A stretch of 64,000 bases of DNA from Alphaproteobacteria bacterium (lineage in GTDB: Bacteria > Pseudomonadota > Alphaproteobacteria > Rhodobacterales > Rhodobacteraceae). Shown one piece after another: positions 56,021 through 63,934 of the stretch (position 1 is the stretch's first letter; each line of letters opens with the position of its first letter). Under the pieces are notes generated by a model. That model made no database searches. It was given only the letters and a program-made list of their open reading frames with translations, and was not told where the DNA came from. Position numbers and translations under genes: made by a program. The stretch spans positions 186,001 to 250,000 of the forward strand of contig JAUHZO010000002.1 of the NCBI GenBank assembly GCA_030425925.1, given 5' to 3'.

Positions 56021-57604
56021 ATGACCTGGGATCACATCATCGTGGGCGCGGGCAGCGCGGGTTGCGTCCTGGCCAAACGGCTGAGCGAGGCGGGCCGTCG
56101 CGTGCTGCTGCTGGAAGCGGGCGGCAAGGACACCTACCATTGGGTGCATATCCCAATGGGCTACCTCTATTGCATCGGCAACCCCCGCACCGACTGGTGT
56201 TTCCGCACCGAGGCAGAGCCGGGTCTGGGCGGGCGCGCGCTGCTCTATCCGCGCGGCAAGGTGCTGGGCGGCTGTTCGTCGATCAACGGCATGCTCTACC
56301 TGCGCGGCCAGGCGGCGGATTACGACGGCTGGCGGCAGACGGGGCTGACCGGCTGGGGCTGGGACGACGTGCTGCCCTATTTCAAGCGCTCGGAGGATTA
56401 TGTCGACGGCCCGTCCGATCTGCATGGCGCGGGCGGCGAATGGCGGGTGGAAAACCAGCGCCTGCACTGGGATCTGCTGGATGCCTGGATGGCGGCGGCC
56501 GAGGCGGCGGGTCTTCCCCGGCGCGACGATTTCAATACCGGCGACAACGAGGGCGTGGGCTATTTCAAGGTCAACCAGCGCAACGGCTGGCGGATGAACA
56601 CTGCCCGCGCCTTCCTGCGGACCACGCGGAATGACCGGCTGAAAGTCGAGACCCACGCGCAGGTCCGGCACCTGCTGTTCGAAAACGGGCGCGCGGTGGG
56701 CGTGGCCTATGACCAGGGCGGGCAGACACGCGAGGCGCGCTGTTCGGGCGACGTGATCCTGTCGGCCGGGGCCATCGGCTCGCCGCACCTGCTGCAACTG
56801 TCGGGCATCGGGCCGGCGGCGGACCTGGCCGCGCACGGGATCGACGTGCGCCTGGACGCGCCCGGCGTGGGCGCGAACCTGCAGGACCACCTGCAATTGC
56901 GCTGCGCCTGGCGGCTGACGGGGGCCAAGACGCTGAACACACTGGCCAATTCGCTTTGGGGCAAGGCGCGGATCGGGCTGGAATACGCGCTTTTCCGCTC
57001 TGGCCCGATGTCCATGTCGCCCTCACAGCTTGGCGCGTTCGCCAAGTCGCGCGAGGGGCTGGCGACGGCGGATCTGGAATACCACGTCCAGCCCCTGTCG
57101 CTGAACGCCTTTGGCGAGCCGCTGGACGATTTCCCGGCGATCACTGCCAGCGTCTGCCATCTGCGCCCCGAAAGCCGGGGCAGCGTCACGCTGCGCTCTG
57201 CGGATTTCCGCGATGCGCCCAGGATCGCGCCGAACTACCTGTCGACCGAGGGCGACCGCCGCGTTGCTGCCGACGCCATCCGCCTGACCCGGCGCATCAT
57301 GGCGCAATCGCCCTTGGCCCGCTACCGGCCGCAGGAACTGCGCCCCGGCGACGGGGCCGACACCGACGCGGACCTCGCCGAGGCGGCGGGCCGGATCGGG
57401 ACGACGATCTTCCACCCCGTTTCGACCGTGCGCATGGGCATGGACGACGCGGCCCCGCTGGACGGCGCGCTGCGCCTGCGCGGCGTGGGCAACCTGCGCG
57501 TCGTCGATGCCAGCGTCATGCCGACGATCACCAGCGGCAACACCAATTCTCCCACGATCATGATCGCCGAGAAGGCGGCGGACATGATCCTTGATCGACA
57601 GTGA
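56021..57604 (+). CDS. GMC family FAD oxidoreductase (choline dehydrogenase-like)
   Basis: The 527-residue flavoprotein has the ADP-binding motif HIIVGAGSAGCVLAKRLSEAGRRVLLLEAG, GMC signature 1 YPRGKVLGGCSSINGMLYLRGQAADYDGW, signature 2 GAIGSPHLLQLSGIG, and the C-terminal catalytic His region HPVSTVRMGMDDAA and TITSGNTNSPTIMIAEKAADMIL. The family oxidises alcohols including choline, but no betaine genes are near, so the substrate is open. Confidence 0.92.
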   Translation: MTWDHIIVGAGSAGCVLAKRLSEAGRRVLLLEAGGKDTYHWVHIPMGYLYCIGNPRTDWCFRTEAEPGLGGRALLYPRGKVLGGCSSINGMLYLRGQAADYDGWRQTGLTGWGWDDVLPYFKRSEDYVDGPSDLHGAGGEWRVENQRLHWDLLDAWMAAAEAAGLPRRDDFNTGDNEGVGYFKVNQRNGWRMNTARAFLRTTRNDRLKVETHAQVRHLLFENGRAVGVAYDQGGQTREARCSGDVILSAGAIGSPHLLQLSGIGPAADLAAHGIDVRLDAPGVGANLQDHLQLRCAWRLTGAKTLNTLANSLWGKARIGLEYALFRSGPMSMSPSQLGAFAKSREGLATADLEYHVQPLSLNAFGEPLDDFPAITASVCHLRPESRGSVTLRSADFRDAPRIAPNYLSTEGDRRVAADAIRLTRRIMAQSPLARYRPQELRPGDGADTDADLAEAAGRIGTTIFHPVSTVRMGMDDAAPLDGALRLRGVGNLRVVDASVMPTITSGNTNSPTIMIAEKAADMILDRQ

Positions 57605-57616
57605 AAGGATTGTTCG

Positions 57617-57964
57617 ATGCGCCTTGTCCCCGTCCTGCTGCTCCTCGCCGCGCCCGCCCTTGCCGACGAGACCCTGACAGAGCCGCTGATCTTCCGCAGC
57701 ACCCCGCTCAAGGCCTATGAGCACGGGCTGCGGGGCGAGGTGCCCAAGGGAGCGCGGGTGATTTCGTTCCGTGCGATCGACCGCAACCGCAACAATTGCT
57801 GGGAAAAGCACGAGATCGAGGCGGTGTTCGGCCCCGCCACCCGCGACGTGCTGGCCACTTTCGATGGCAATGGCGACAACCGCGTGACGCGGCGCGAGTT
57901 CAACGCGCTGGATGACGGCAATGGTGGCCCGGACGGCGTGCTTTACGAACGCATGCGGGGTTGA
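57617..57964 (+). CDS. Small secreted EF-hand-like protein
   Basis: The 115-residue protein has a signal peptide (MRLVPVLLLLAAPALA, cut before DETL). One convincing calcium-binding loop is FDGNGDNRVTRREFNAL (D-x-N-x-D...E), and a weaker degenerate one is IDRNRNNCWEKHEIEAV. It is probably periplasmic calcium-binding or structural. It starts 12 nt after the GMC oxidoreductase gene, so the two are likely co-transcribed. Confidence 0.75.
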   Translation: MRLVPVLLLLAAPALADETLTEPLIFRSTPLKAYEHGLRGEVPKGARVISFRAIDRNRNNCWEKHEIEAVFGPATRDVLATFDGNGDNRVTRREFNALDDGNGGPDGVLYERMRG

Positions 57965-57975
57965 CCGCAAGGGCC

Positions 57976-57998
57976 CCGAATTTTCGACGAAAATTCGG
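57976..57998. terminator. Bidirectional hairpin between convergent genes
   Basis: Perfect 9-bp stem CCGAATTTT / AAAATTCGG with loop CGACG, 11 nt after the EF-hand gene stop and 8 nt after the ccoS stop. AT-rich arms can serve terminators on both strands. Confidence 0.6.
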
Positions 57999-58006
57999 TT
58001 CCGCCG

Positions 58007-58168
58007 TCAGTCCTGCTTGGGTCGGTCGTCGTATTCGCCCGACAGGATGCGCTGCGCGTCGCCTTCGGGATCGTCGTACTGGTTCGACCGGATCGTGAAC
58101 ACGAAGAACAAGAGCCCCATGCCGCCCAGAACCAGCGAGATCGGGATCAGGTAGGTCAGAACAGTCAT
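58007..58168 (-). CDS. ccoS: cbb3-type cytochrome oxidase assembly protein CcoS
   Basis: The 53-residue membrane protein has one transmembrane helix (TYLIPISLVLGGMGLLFFVFTI) followed by the CcoS-typical RSNQYDDPEGDAQRILSGEYDDR. It is required for cofactor insertion into cbb3 oxidase. It starts 4 nt after the ccoI stop, last in the ccoGHIS order. Confidence 0.92.
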   Translation of the reverse strand: MTVLTYLIPISLVLGGMGLLFFVFTIRSNQYDDPEGDAQRILSGEYDDRPKQD

Positions 58169-58172
58169 CGGC

Positions 58173-60356
58173 TCACCTCACGCGCAACGCATTGAGGGAC
58201 ACGGTAATCGACGAGGCCGACATCGCCAATGCGGCAATCAGCGGCGAGCAAAGCCCCGCCACCGCCAGCGGCACCGCGATCACGTTGTACCAGCTGGCAA
58301 TGGCGAAATTCTCGCGGATGCGGCCCACGGCCTTTTGCGCCGTGCGCGCCGCCTCGGGCAGAGGGGCAAGCGTGTTGCCCAGAAGCACGATGTCCGAGGC
58401 CACGCGCGCCGCGTCCAGCGCGGAGGCGGGCGAGATCGAGACATGCGCGCCTGCAAGTGCGGCGGTGTCGTTCAGCCCGTCGCCCACCATCAGCACGCGC
58501 GCGCCGTCCTGCGTCAGCGCGGCGACGCGGGCGGCCTTGTCCTCGGGGCGGGCCTCGGCCATCCAGGCGTCGATCCCGAGCCTCTGGGCCAGCCGCTCCA
58601 CCGGGCGGGGGGCGTCGCCGGAGAGCAGGATCACCCGCTTGCCCTGGGCCAGGAAGGCGGCAACCGTCTCTTCGGCGCCGTCGCGCAGACGGTCGGTGAA
58701 GGTGAAGGCCTGTGCCGCACCGTCGCCGATGCTCAGCCAGGCCGCCGTGTCCTCGGACGCGCCACCGCCGACCCAGTCGGCGCGGCCCAGCCGTACGCGA
58801 CGTCCGCGCCACAGACCTTCGGTGCCGTGTCCGGGCACCTCGGTCAGGCCGGTGACATCGGCAGGCGCGATGCCCGCATTGCGCGCAGCCTGCGTTAGGG
58901 CGCGCGACAAAGGGTGGGCCGAGGCCTCGGCCAGCGCCAGCGCAATCTCCAGGTCGCAGCGGGTGAAATCGTCGATATTCGTGAGCACCGGCACGCCGGC
59001 GGTCAGCGTGCCGGTCTTGTCGAACACCACCGTGTCGACCTCGGCCAGCCGTTCGAGCGCGGTGGCGTTCTTGATCAGCAGCCCCTGCCGGAACAGCCGC
59101 CCGGAGGCGGCGGTTGTCACCGCCGGCACGGCCAGCCCCAGCGCGCAGGGGCAGGTGATGATCAGCACGGCGGCCGCGATGTTCAGCGCGATGCGCAGGT
59201 CGCCGGTGTAGAGATACCAGCCCGCGAAGGCGAGCGCCGACAGGATGTGCACGCCCGGCGCATAGAGTTTCGCGGCCCGGTCGGCGAGCGAGGTGTAGCG
59301 CGAGCGGCCCGACTCGGCCACCGCCACCAGCTCTGCCATCCGTGCCAGCGAGCTGTCGCGGCCCACGGCGGTGGCGCGCACGGTCAGCGGGCCGGTCAGG
59401 TTGACCTCGCCCGCGCTGACGACGCGGCCCGGCAAGGCCTGCACCGGCAGCGTCTCGCCGGTCAGGAGCGAGCGGTCGAGTTCCGACACGCCGTCCTCGA
59501 TCACACCGTCCACCGGCATCCGCCCGCCGGGGCGTACGCGGACCAGGTCGCCCACGGCCAGGTCGGCCACGGGCACCTGCGCCTCGGTGTCGCCGCTCAG
59601 CCGCCAGGCGCGGGGCACCTCCAGCGCGGCCAGTTCCTCGGCGGCTGAGCGCGCGATGGCGCGGGTGCGGTGATCGAGGTAGCGGCCTGTCAGCAGAAAG
59701 AAGGTCAGCGCGATCGCGGCGTCGAAATAGGCGTGTTCGCCCGACAGCGAGGTTTCCCACAGCGACGTGCCGACAGCGAGCAGGATCGCCAGCGAGATCG
59801 GCACATCCATGTTCAGCCGCGCGGCGCGCAGCGCCGTCCAGGCGTTGCGAAAGAACGGCTGGGCCGAGAACGCCACGGCCGGCAGGACGATGGCGGCGGA
59901 GATCCAGTGGAACAGGTCGCGCGTGGCCCCTTCGGCCCCGGACCAGACGGCGATGGACAGCAGCATGACGTTCATCGCGGCAAAACCCGCCACGGCGAGC
60001 CGCATCAAGAGGTCGCGGCCCGCGCGGTCGGTCTGGGTGGCGGCGAGGGCGGTGGCGTCAAGCTCGTGCGCCTCGTAGCCCGCGGCCTCGACCACCGGGA
60101 TCAGTGCCTCGGCGGTGACGTCGGGTGCTGCGGCGATGCTCACGCGCTTTTGCGTCAGGTTGACCCGCGCCGTGCGCACACCCGGTGCGGCGTTCAGCGC
60201 GCGTTCCACCGCCGACATGCAGGCGGCGCAGTGGATCGTCGGCAGCGAGAGCGTGATCGTGGCGTCCTTGGGGGCCTGCAGGGCCAGCGCCTCGGCGGCG
60301 GGCGCGGCGGCGCAGGCGGGGCAGGCAGAGGGAGAAGGGCGCAGCGTGGCGGTCAT
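58173..60356 (-). CDS. ccoI: Copper-transporting P-type ATPase for cbb3 oxidase (CcoI/FixI)
   Basis: The 727-residue P1B-type ATPase has an N-terminal Cys-rich head (CPACAAAP), a heavy-metal domain with IHCAACMSAV, the actuator TGE loop (LLTGETLPVQ), the membrane CPC motif in TCPCALGLAVPA, the phosphorylation motif DKTGTLT, and the HP and GDGLND motifs (AHPLSRALT, LMVGDGLNDTAAL). It exports copper needed for cbb3 oxidase maturation. Position between ccoH and ccoS supports CcoI rather than a detoxification CopA. Confidence 0.95.
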   Translation of the reverse strand: MTATLRPSPSACPACAAAPAAEALALQAPKDATITLSLPTIHCAACMSAVERALNAAPGVRTARVNLTQKRVSIAAAPDVTAEALIPVVEAAGYEAHELDATALAATQTDRAGRDLLMRLAVAGFAAMNVMLLSIAVWSGAEGATRDLFHWISAAIVLPAVAFSAQPFFRNAWTALRAARLNMDVPISLAILLAVGTSLWETSLSGEHAYFDAAIALTFFLLTGRYLDHRTRAIARSAAEELAALEVPRAWRLSGDTEAQVPVADLAVGDLVRVRPGGRMPVDGVIEDGVSELDRSLLTGETLPVQALPGRVVSAGEVNLTGPLTVRATAVGRDSSLARMAELVAVAESGRSRYTSLADRAAKLYAPGVHILSALAFAGWYLYTGDLRIALNIAAAVLIITCPCALGLAVPAVTTAASGRLFRQGLLIKNATALERLAEVDTVVFDKTGTLTAGVPVLTNIDDFTRCDLEIALALAEASAHPLSRALTQAARNAGIAPADVTGLTEVPGHGTEGLWRGRRVRLGRADWVGGGASEDTAAWLSIGDGAAQAFTFTDRLRDGAEETVAAFLAQGKRVILLSGDAPRPVERLAQRLGIDAWMAEARPEDKAARVAALTQDGARVLMVGDGLNDTAALAGAHVSISPASALDAARVASDIVLLGNTLAPLPEAARTAQKAVGRIRENFAIASWYNVIAVPLAVAGLCSPLIAALAMSASSITVSLNALRVR

Positions 60357-60400
60357 GACGGGGCCTTGGGGTCTCTATGGCGCGCAAGCCGGACCGGGGT

Positions 60401-60453
60401 CCGGGGCTTGCCCCGGGCTTGACCCGGGGCTTGCCCCGGGCGTGACCCGGGGC
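60401..60453. repeat. 23-bp tandem repeat upstream of ccoI
   Basis: Two 23-bp copies (60401-60423 and 60424-60446, each starting CCGGGGCTTGCCCCGGGC and ending TGAC, one mismatch) plus a partial third lie in the 114-bp ccoH-ccoI gap. Each copy is a CCGGGG / CCCCGG hairpin, so the run could attenuate ccoI expression within the operon. Confidence 0.6.
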
Positions 60454-60470
60454 CTCCTGGATGTCGGGCC

Positions 60471-60932
60471 TCAGCCCCTGACGTGGAACACCACGCGCTG
60501 TTCGAACGGGGTGCCGTCCGCGGCCAGCGCCTTCAGGCGGATGTTCCAGTTGCCGGGGGCCAGTTCCTCATGCGCCACATAGGCGCGCCCGTCAAAGACG
60601 AAGTCCGGGCTGCGGTCATCCTTGACATGGGTCGGACGGCCCAGGATCGCCTGCATCTCGTCCACCCGGACCGCGCGGCCCGCATCGTCCATGATCGACA
60701 GCACCAGAAGCCCGCCGGTGTGCCGTGCCGCCACCTTCCAGCCCAGCGCCTCTTGCGCGGCGCGGCGTTTGTCGAAGGTCTGGCTGGCGATATAGGCGTT
60801 CCTGGTCTCGACCCCCGGAAAGGTGCTGATCGCGGAAAAGGCCATGAACAGGTTCACGCCGATGATCAGGGCAAAGGCACCGCCAAAGATCGCCAGCGCG
60901 TGCCAGCCGGTCAGCTTGCGTGTTTCGGTCAT
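60471..60932 (-). CDS. ccoH: cbb3 oxidase assembly protein CcoH (FixH)
   Basis: The 153-residue FixH-family protein has one N-terminal membrane helix (WHALAIFGGAFALIIGVNLFMAFSAISTFPG) and a periplasmic beta domain (NAYIASQTFDKRRAAQEALGWKV, GNWNIRLKALAADG). It assists cbb3 oxidase assembly. Its ATG overlaps the ccoG stop by one base. Confidence 0.93.
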   Translation of the reverse strand: MTETRKLTGWHALAIFGGAFALIIGVNLFMAFSAISTFPGVETRNAYIASQTFDKRRAAQEALGWKVAARHTGGLLVLSIMDDAGRAVRVDEMQAILGRPTHVKDDRSPDFVFDGRAYVAHEELAPGNWNIRLKALAADGTPFEQRVVFHVRG

Positions 60933-62365
60933 CAGTTCGTTCTCCCGTTGAAGATGCTGTCCTTGTAGGCGCGGTCCCCGTTGGTCAGGTCCTCGACCCA
61001 GAACCGGAACGCCGTCCGTTCGTCATTGGCGGGGACCGAGGCGCCGGGGGCGACCACATAGACCCGCTGCAGAAGGGTTTCGTTGGCGGGCACGGTCACC
61101 GTCTCGTAGGGCGTGCCTTCCAGCTGGACCCGCAGGAACTCGTTCCCGGTCAGGGTCATGCGGAACGGCCGGTCCTCGCCATGCTTGTTCAGCAGCCGCA
61201 CGTCATAGGTGTTGCGGATCGAGCCATCCGAAAGGGTGACAAAGGTCGGGTTGCGCACCGGGGCCACCGTCATCTCGATCTCGGGCCGGATGAACAGGGC
61301 AAAGACCAGCCCGATCCCCACCAGCGCCCAGAGCCCGGTATACATCATGGTGCGCACGCGAAAGACGTGGTGCCAGATCGGCCGCGGCTTGCCCCCGGCC
61401 CGTTCGCGGGGTTCATCCGACAGGGCGAGGTAGTCCACCAGCCCGCGCTCCTTGCCGATCTTGGCCATGATGTCGTCGCAGGCGTCGATGCACAGGCCGC
61501 AGGTGATGCAGCCCAGCTGCTGGCCGTCGCGGATGTCGATGCCCATGGGGCAGACATTCACGCAGGCCATGCAGTCGATGCAATCGCCCAGGTTCTCGGC
61601 ACCTTCGCCCTTGCGGTGCTTGCCGCGCGGCTCGCCCCGCCAGTCGCGATAGCCGATGGTCAGGGTCTCTTCGTCCATCATCGCGGCCTGGATGCGCGGC
61701 CAGGGGCAGGCATAGATGCAGATCTGCTCGCGCGCGAAACCGCCAAAGAAGAACGTCGTGCCGGTGAGGATCAGCATCGTCGTGTAGGCGACGGGATGGG
61801 CCTGCCCGGTCACAAGGTCCACGGCCAGCGTGGGCGCATCGGCAAAGTAGAACACCCAGGCCCCGCCGGTGGCCAGGCCGATCAGGAACCAGACCACCCA
61901 TTTCGTCAGCCGCAGCCGCGCCTTGCGCAGATCCCACTCCTTTTGCCGGTGCAGGCGCAGGCGCGCGTTGCGGTCGCCCTCGATCCAGCGTTCCACCAGG
62001 ATGTAGAGATCGGTCCAGACGGTCTGCGGGCAGGCATAGCCGCACCAGACCCGTCCCAGCGCCGAGGTGAACAGGAACAGCCCCAGCCCGGCCATGATCA
62101 ACAGGCCCGCGACAAAGTAGAACTCGTGCGGCCAGATCTCGATCCAGAAGAAGAAGAAGCGGCGATTGGCCATGTCCACCAGAACCGCCTGATCGGGCAG
62201 GTTCGGGCCGCGGTCCCAGCGGATCCAGGGTGTGATATAGTAGATGCCCAGCATCACGATCATCAGCACCCATTTGAGATTGCGGAATTTCCCGCTGACG
62301 CGGCGCGGAAAGATCGGCTCGCGCGCGGCATAGAGGCTGGGGGCGGGGGAGGGGGTTTCGGCCAC
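60932..62365 (-). CDS. ccoG: Cytochrome c oxidase accessory protein CcoG (RdxA)
   Basis: The membrane-bound polyferredoxin has LYAAREPIFPRRVSGKFRNLKWV, WCGYACPQTVWTD, two ferredoxin-type cluster motifs (CIDCMACVNVCPMGIDIRDG and CITCGLCIDACDDIM), five hydrophobic helices and an Ig-like C-terminal domain. It is implicated in copper reduction for cbb3 oxidase. I chose GTG 62365 (CGGAG 8 nt upstream, 477 residues). The open frame extends to TTG 62443, but that codon lies inside an FNR-type box and would be upstream of the expected transcript start. Confidence 0.9.
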   Translation of the reverse strand: MAETPSPAPSLYAAREPIFPRRVSGKFRNLKWVLMIVMLGIYYITPWIRWDRGPNLPDQAVLVDMANRRFFFFWIEIWPHEFYFVAGLLIMAGLGLFLFTSALGRVWCGYACPQTVWTDLYILVERWIEGDRNARLRLHRQKEWDLRKARLRLTKWVVWFLIGLATGGAWVFYFADAPTLAVDLVTGQAHPVAYTTMLILTGTTFFFGGFAREQICIYACPWPRIQAAMMDEETLTIGYRDWRGEPRGKHRKGEGAENLGDCIDCMACVNVCPMGIDIRDGQQLGCITCGLCIDACDDIMAKIGKERGLVDYLALSDEPRERAGGKPRPIWHHVFRVRTMMYTGLWALVGIGLVFALFIRPEIEMTVAPVRNPTFVTLSDGSIRNTYDVRLLNKHGEDRPFRMTLTGNEFLRVQLEGTPYETVTVPANETLLQRVYVVAPGASVPANDERTAFRFWVEDLTNGDRAYKDSIFNGRTN

Positions 62366-62429
62366 GGGAATCGCTCCGGTCAAAGATGTATCCTTGATGG
62401 CGTTCTGGACCGGAAGGGGGCGGGTATCC

Positions 62430-62443
62430 TTGACCTGTGTCAA
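62430..62443 (-). promoter_or_regulatory. FNR/FnrL box upstream of ccoG
   Basis: TTGAC-N4-GTCAA is a perfect dyad close to the FNR consensus TTGAT-N4-ATCAA. With activation from -41.5, transcription would start near 62395, 30 nt before the chosen ccoG start. FnrL control of ccoGHIS is known in Rhodobacter; this particular site is inferred. Confidence 0.7.
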
Positions 62444-62459
62444 AAACGGAATCTGATAT

Positions 62460-63335
62460 TCAGGTTTTTGCCGCCTCGCGCCGCAGCCACCGCAGGAAGG
62501 CCCTCAGCGGCGGGCGCTGCACACCGGGGCGGGTGACGATGTGATAGCCCGCGTCGCCGGTATCTTCGAACATCGCCAGAACCTGTCCCGCCGCCAGTTC
62601 TGCCGCAACGGAAAGACGCGTCATCACGGCCACGCCCTGACCCTGCCGCACGCCGTCCAGCATCAGGTTGCCGGGCACGTGTACCACCGTGCCGCGGCGG
62701 TCCCGGATCACGCCGTGGCGCTCCAGCCAGCGCGTGGCCTCGGTGGTGCCCAGTTCCTGCAGCCATGGCACGCGGGCCAGCGCCTCGGGCGTCTCGGGCG
62801 GGCCGTCGGGGAAAAGCGCGGGCGCGCCCACCACCACCAGAGAGGCGGGCAGCAGCGGTTCGCTCTCCAGCCCCGGCCAATGGCCGCAGCCATAGCGCAG
62901 TGCGACGTCGATGCCGCCCGGGGCCGGGTCCGTCAGCGCGGGCGAGGGCTGGATCACCAGTTCCAGGCCCGGGACATCGGCGCGAAACCCGGACAGGCGC
63001 GGCATCAGCCAGCTGGCGGCAAAGCTGGGTGTGCAGGCGATGTGCAGCGGGCGCGCCTCCTCGGCCCCGGTCAGCGCCTCGACGGTTTCCGAGATCCGTC
63101 CGAACGCCTCGCCAAGCGTCCTGGCCAGCGCAGCACCTTCGGGCGTCAGCGCCATCTGCCGCGCAGAGCGGTCCAGCAGCGCCACGCCCATATGGCTTTC
63201 CAGCGCGCGCAATTGCTGGCTGATGGCGGCATGGCTGACATTCAGCGCGGCCCCGGCGGCGGCCACCGATCCGGTCTCGGCATAGGCGGCAAAGGCGCGC
63301 AGCGCCGCGATGGGGGGAAGAGTGAGCCAGTTCAC
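62460..63335 (-). CDS. LysR family transcriptional regulator (GcvA-like)
   Basis: The product is 291 residues from GTG 63335. The N-terminal helix-turn-helix reads LPPIAALRAFAAYAETGSVAAAGAALNVSHAAISQQLRALESHMGVALLDRSARQMALTPEG. The LysR substrate domain follows, with IACTPSFAASWLMPRLSGFRADVPGLEL and the GIDVALRYGCGHWPGLESEPLL pattern of the GcvA group. An open extension to ATG 63410 is less likely. It sits between ccoP and ccoG, which are usually contiguous. Confidence 0.88.
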   Translation of the reverse strand: MNWLTLPPIAALRAFAAYAETGSVAAAGAALNVSHAAISQQLRALESHMGVALLDRSARQMALTPEGAALARTLGEAFGRISETVEALTGAEEARPLHIACTPSFAASWLMPRLSGFRADVPGLELVIQPSPALTDPAPGGIDVALRYGCGHWPGLESEPLLPASLVVVGAPALFPDGPPETPEALARVPWLQELGTTEATRWLERHGVIRDRRGTVVHVPGNLMLDGVRQGQGVAVMTRLSVAAELAAGQVLAMFEDTGDAGYHIVTRPGVQRPPLRAFLRWLRREAAKT

Positions 63336-63387
63336 GGTAAAGCCCTGCTTACATGTGGTAGGAATCCCTGTGTCGCAGATTTTGGCG

Positions 63388-63400
63388 ACATGGCCCATGT
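63388..63400. promoter_or_regulatory. 13-bp palindrome next to the LysR gene
   Basis: ACATGG-C-CCATGT lies 53 bp before the LysR start and 37 bp before a divergent small ORF at 63437. It is a candidate LysR operator. Confidence 0.35.
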
Positions 63401-63436
63401 TTTTGAACACGAAGTCACATGCTTTAGGAGACAGCC

Positions 63437-63583
63437 ATGCTTGGCATTTACAACGCCGCTTTCATGACCGCGACGCGGCAGAGCAGGTCCGAACACCGTC
63501 GCTGGGATGCCCCGGCGCATTGGACGAAGGACGATCTGCCGACGTTCAGCGCACCCCCGTTCCGGAGCGCGCGCCATGATTGA
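63437..63583 (+). CDS. Putative small protein divergent from the LysR gene
   Basis: The 48-codon ORF (MLGIYNAAFMTATRQSRSEHRRW..., ending PPFRSARHD) has TTTAGGAG 8 nt before the ATG, a good ribosome site. The peptide is basic and rich in Trp, Arg and His. A second 28-codon basic ORF (63576-63662) overlaps its end. The divergent LysR neighbour suggests a regulated small gene. No family was recognised and coding status is uncertain. Confidence 0.4.
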   Translation: MLGIYNAAFMTATRQSRSEHRRWDAPAHWTKDDLPTFSAPPFRSARHD

Positions 63584-63662
63584 TCCCATCGTCTTTCGCC
63601 CCGATCTGAACTTTCGCTGGATGCCGAAGCGTCCGCGCAGGACGCGTCGGCGGGGCAGCTGA

Positions 63663-63809
63663 CCTGACAGGAAAAGGGCGCCGGTGCCCCAGGAAACGCG
63701 CGAACAGGACGGGACACCGGCGCTGACCCCGCTTGTGGCAGGGAAGTCTGGGCCGGAGCACGCTCCGGCGCTGTCCTGAACACAATGCCAGCGCGGCGGT
63801 CGCGGGGCC
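63663..63809. other. Non-coding stretch with two strong inverted repeats
   Basis: No convincing gene. It contains GCGCCGGTG / CACCGGCGC arms 28 nt apart (63678-63723) and a perfect GCCGGAGC-AC-GCTCCGGC hairpin (63752-63769). On the minus strand both lie just downstream of the FNR-type box at 63810, so a small RNA is possible. Confidence 0.4.
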
Positions 63810-63823
63810 TTGATTTGCGTCAA
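63810..63823 (-). promoter_or_regulatory. FNR-type box between ccoP and the LysR gene
   Basis: TTGAT-N4-GTCAA (on the minus strand TTGAC-N4-ATCAA) differs from the FNR consensus by one base. Rightward it would face the ccoP terminator, so a leftward transcript starting near 63775 is more plausible; what it serves is unclear. Confidence 0.5.
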
Positions 63824-63880
63824 GCCGGGGGCTGACAGGGCCGCGGTTTGCAGAAAAACGCGCCTATAGCGGCATGAAGA

Positions 63881-63906
63881 AACCCCCGCCGGGACCGGCG
63901 GGGGTT
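63881..63906 (-). terminator. Terminator of the cco oxidase operon
   Basis: Perfect 12-bp stem AACCCCCGCCGG / CCGGCGGGGGTT with a GA loop, followed on the minus strand by TCTTC. It lies 28 nt after the ccoP stop. Confidence 0.75.
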
Positions 63907-63934
63907 CGTTGGGATGTCTTGTGGGGACGAAGGG

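Noticed and set aside
63332-63823. A 163-codon minus-strand frame starting within the FNR box
   Set aside because: Composition is not protein-like, it overlaps the LysR start and strong hairpins, and it has no ribosome site.
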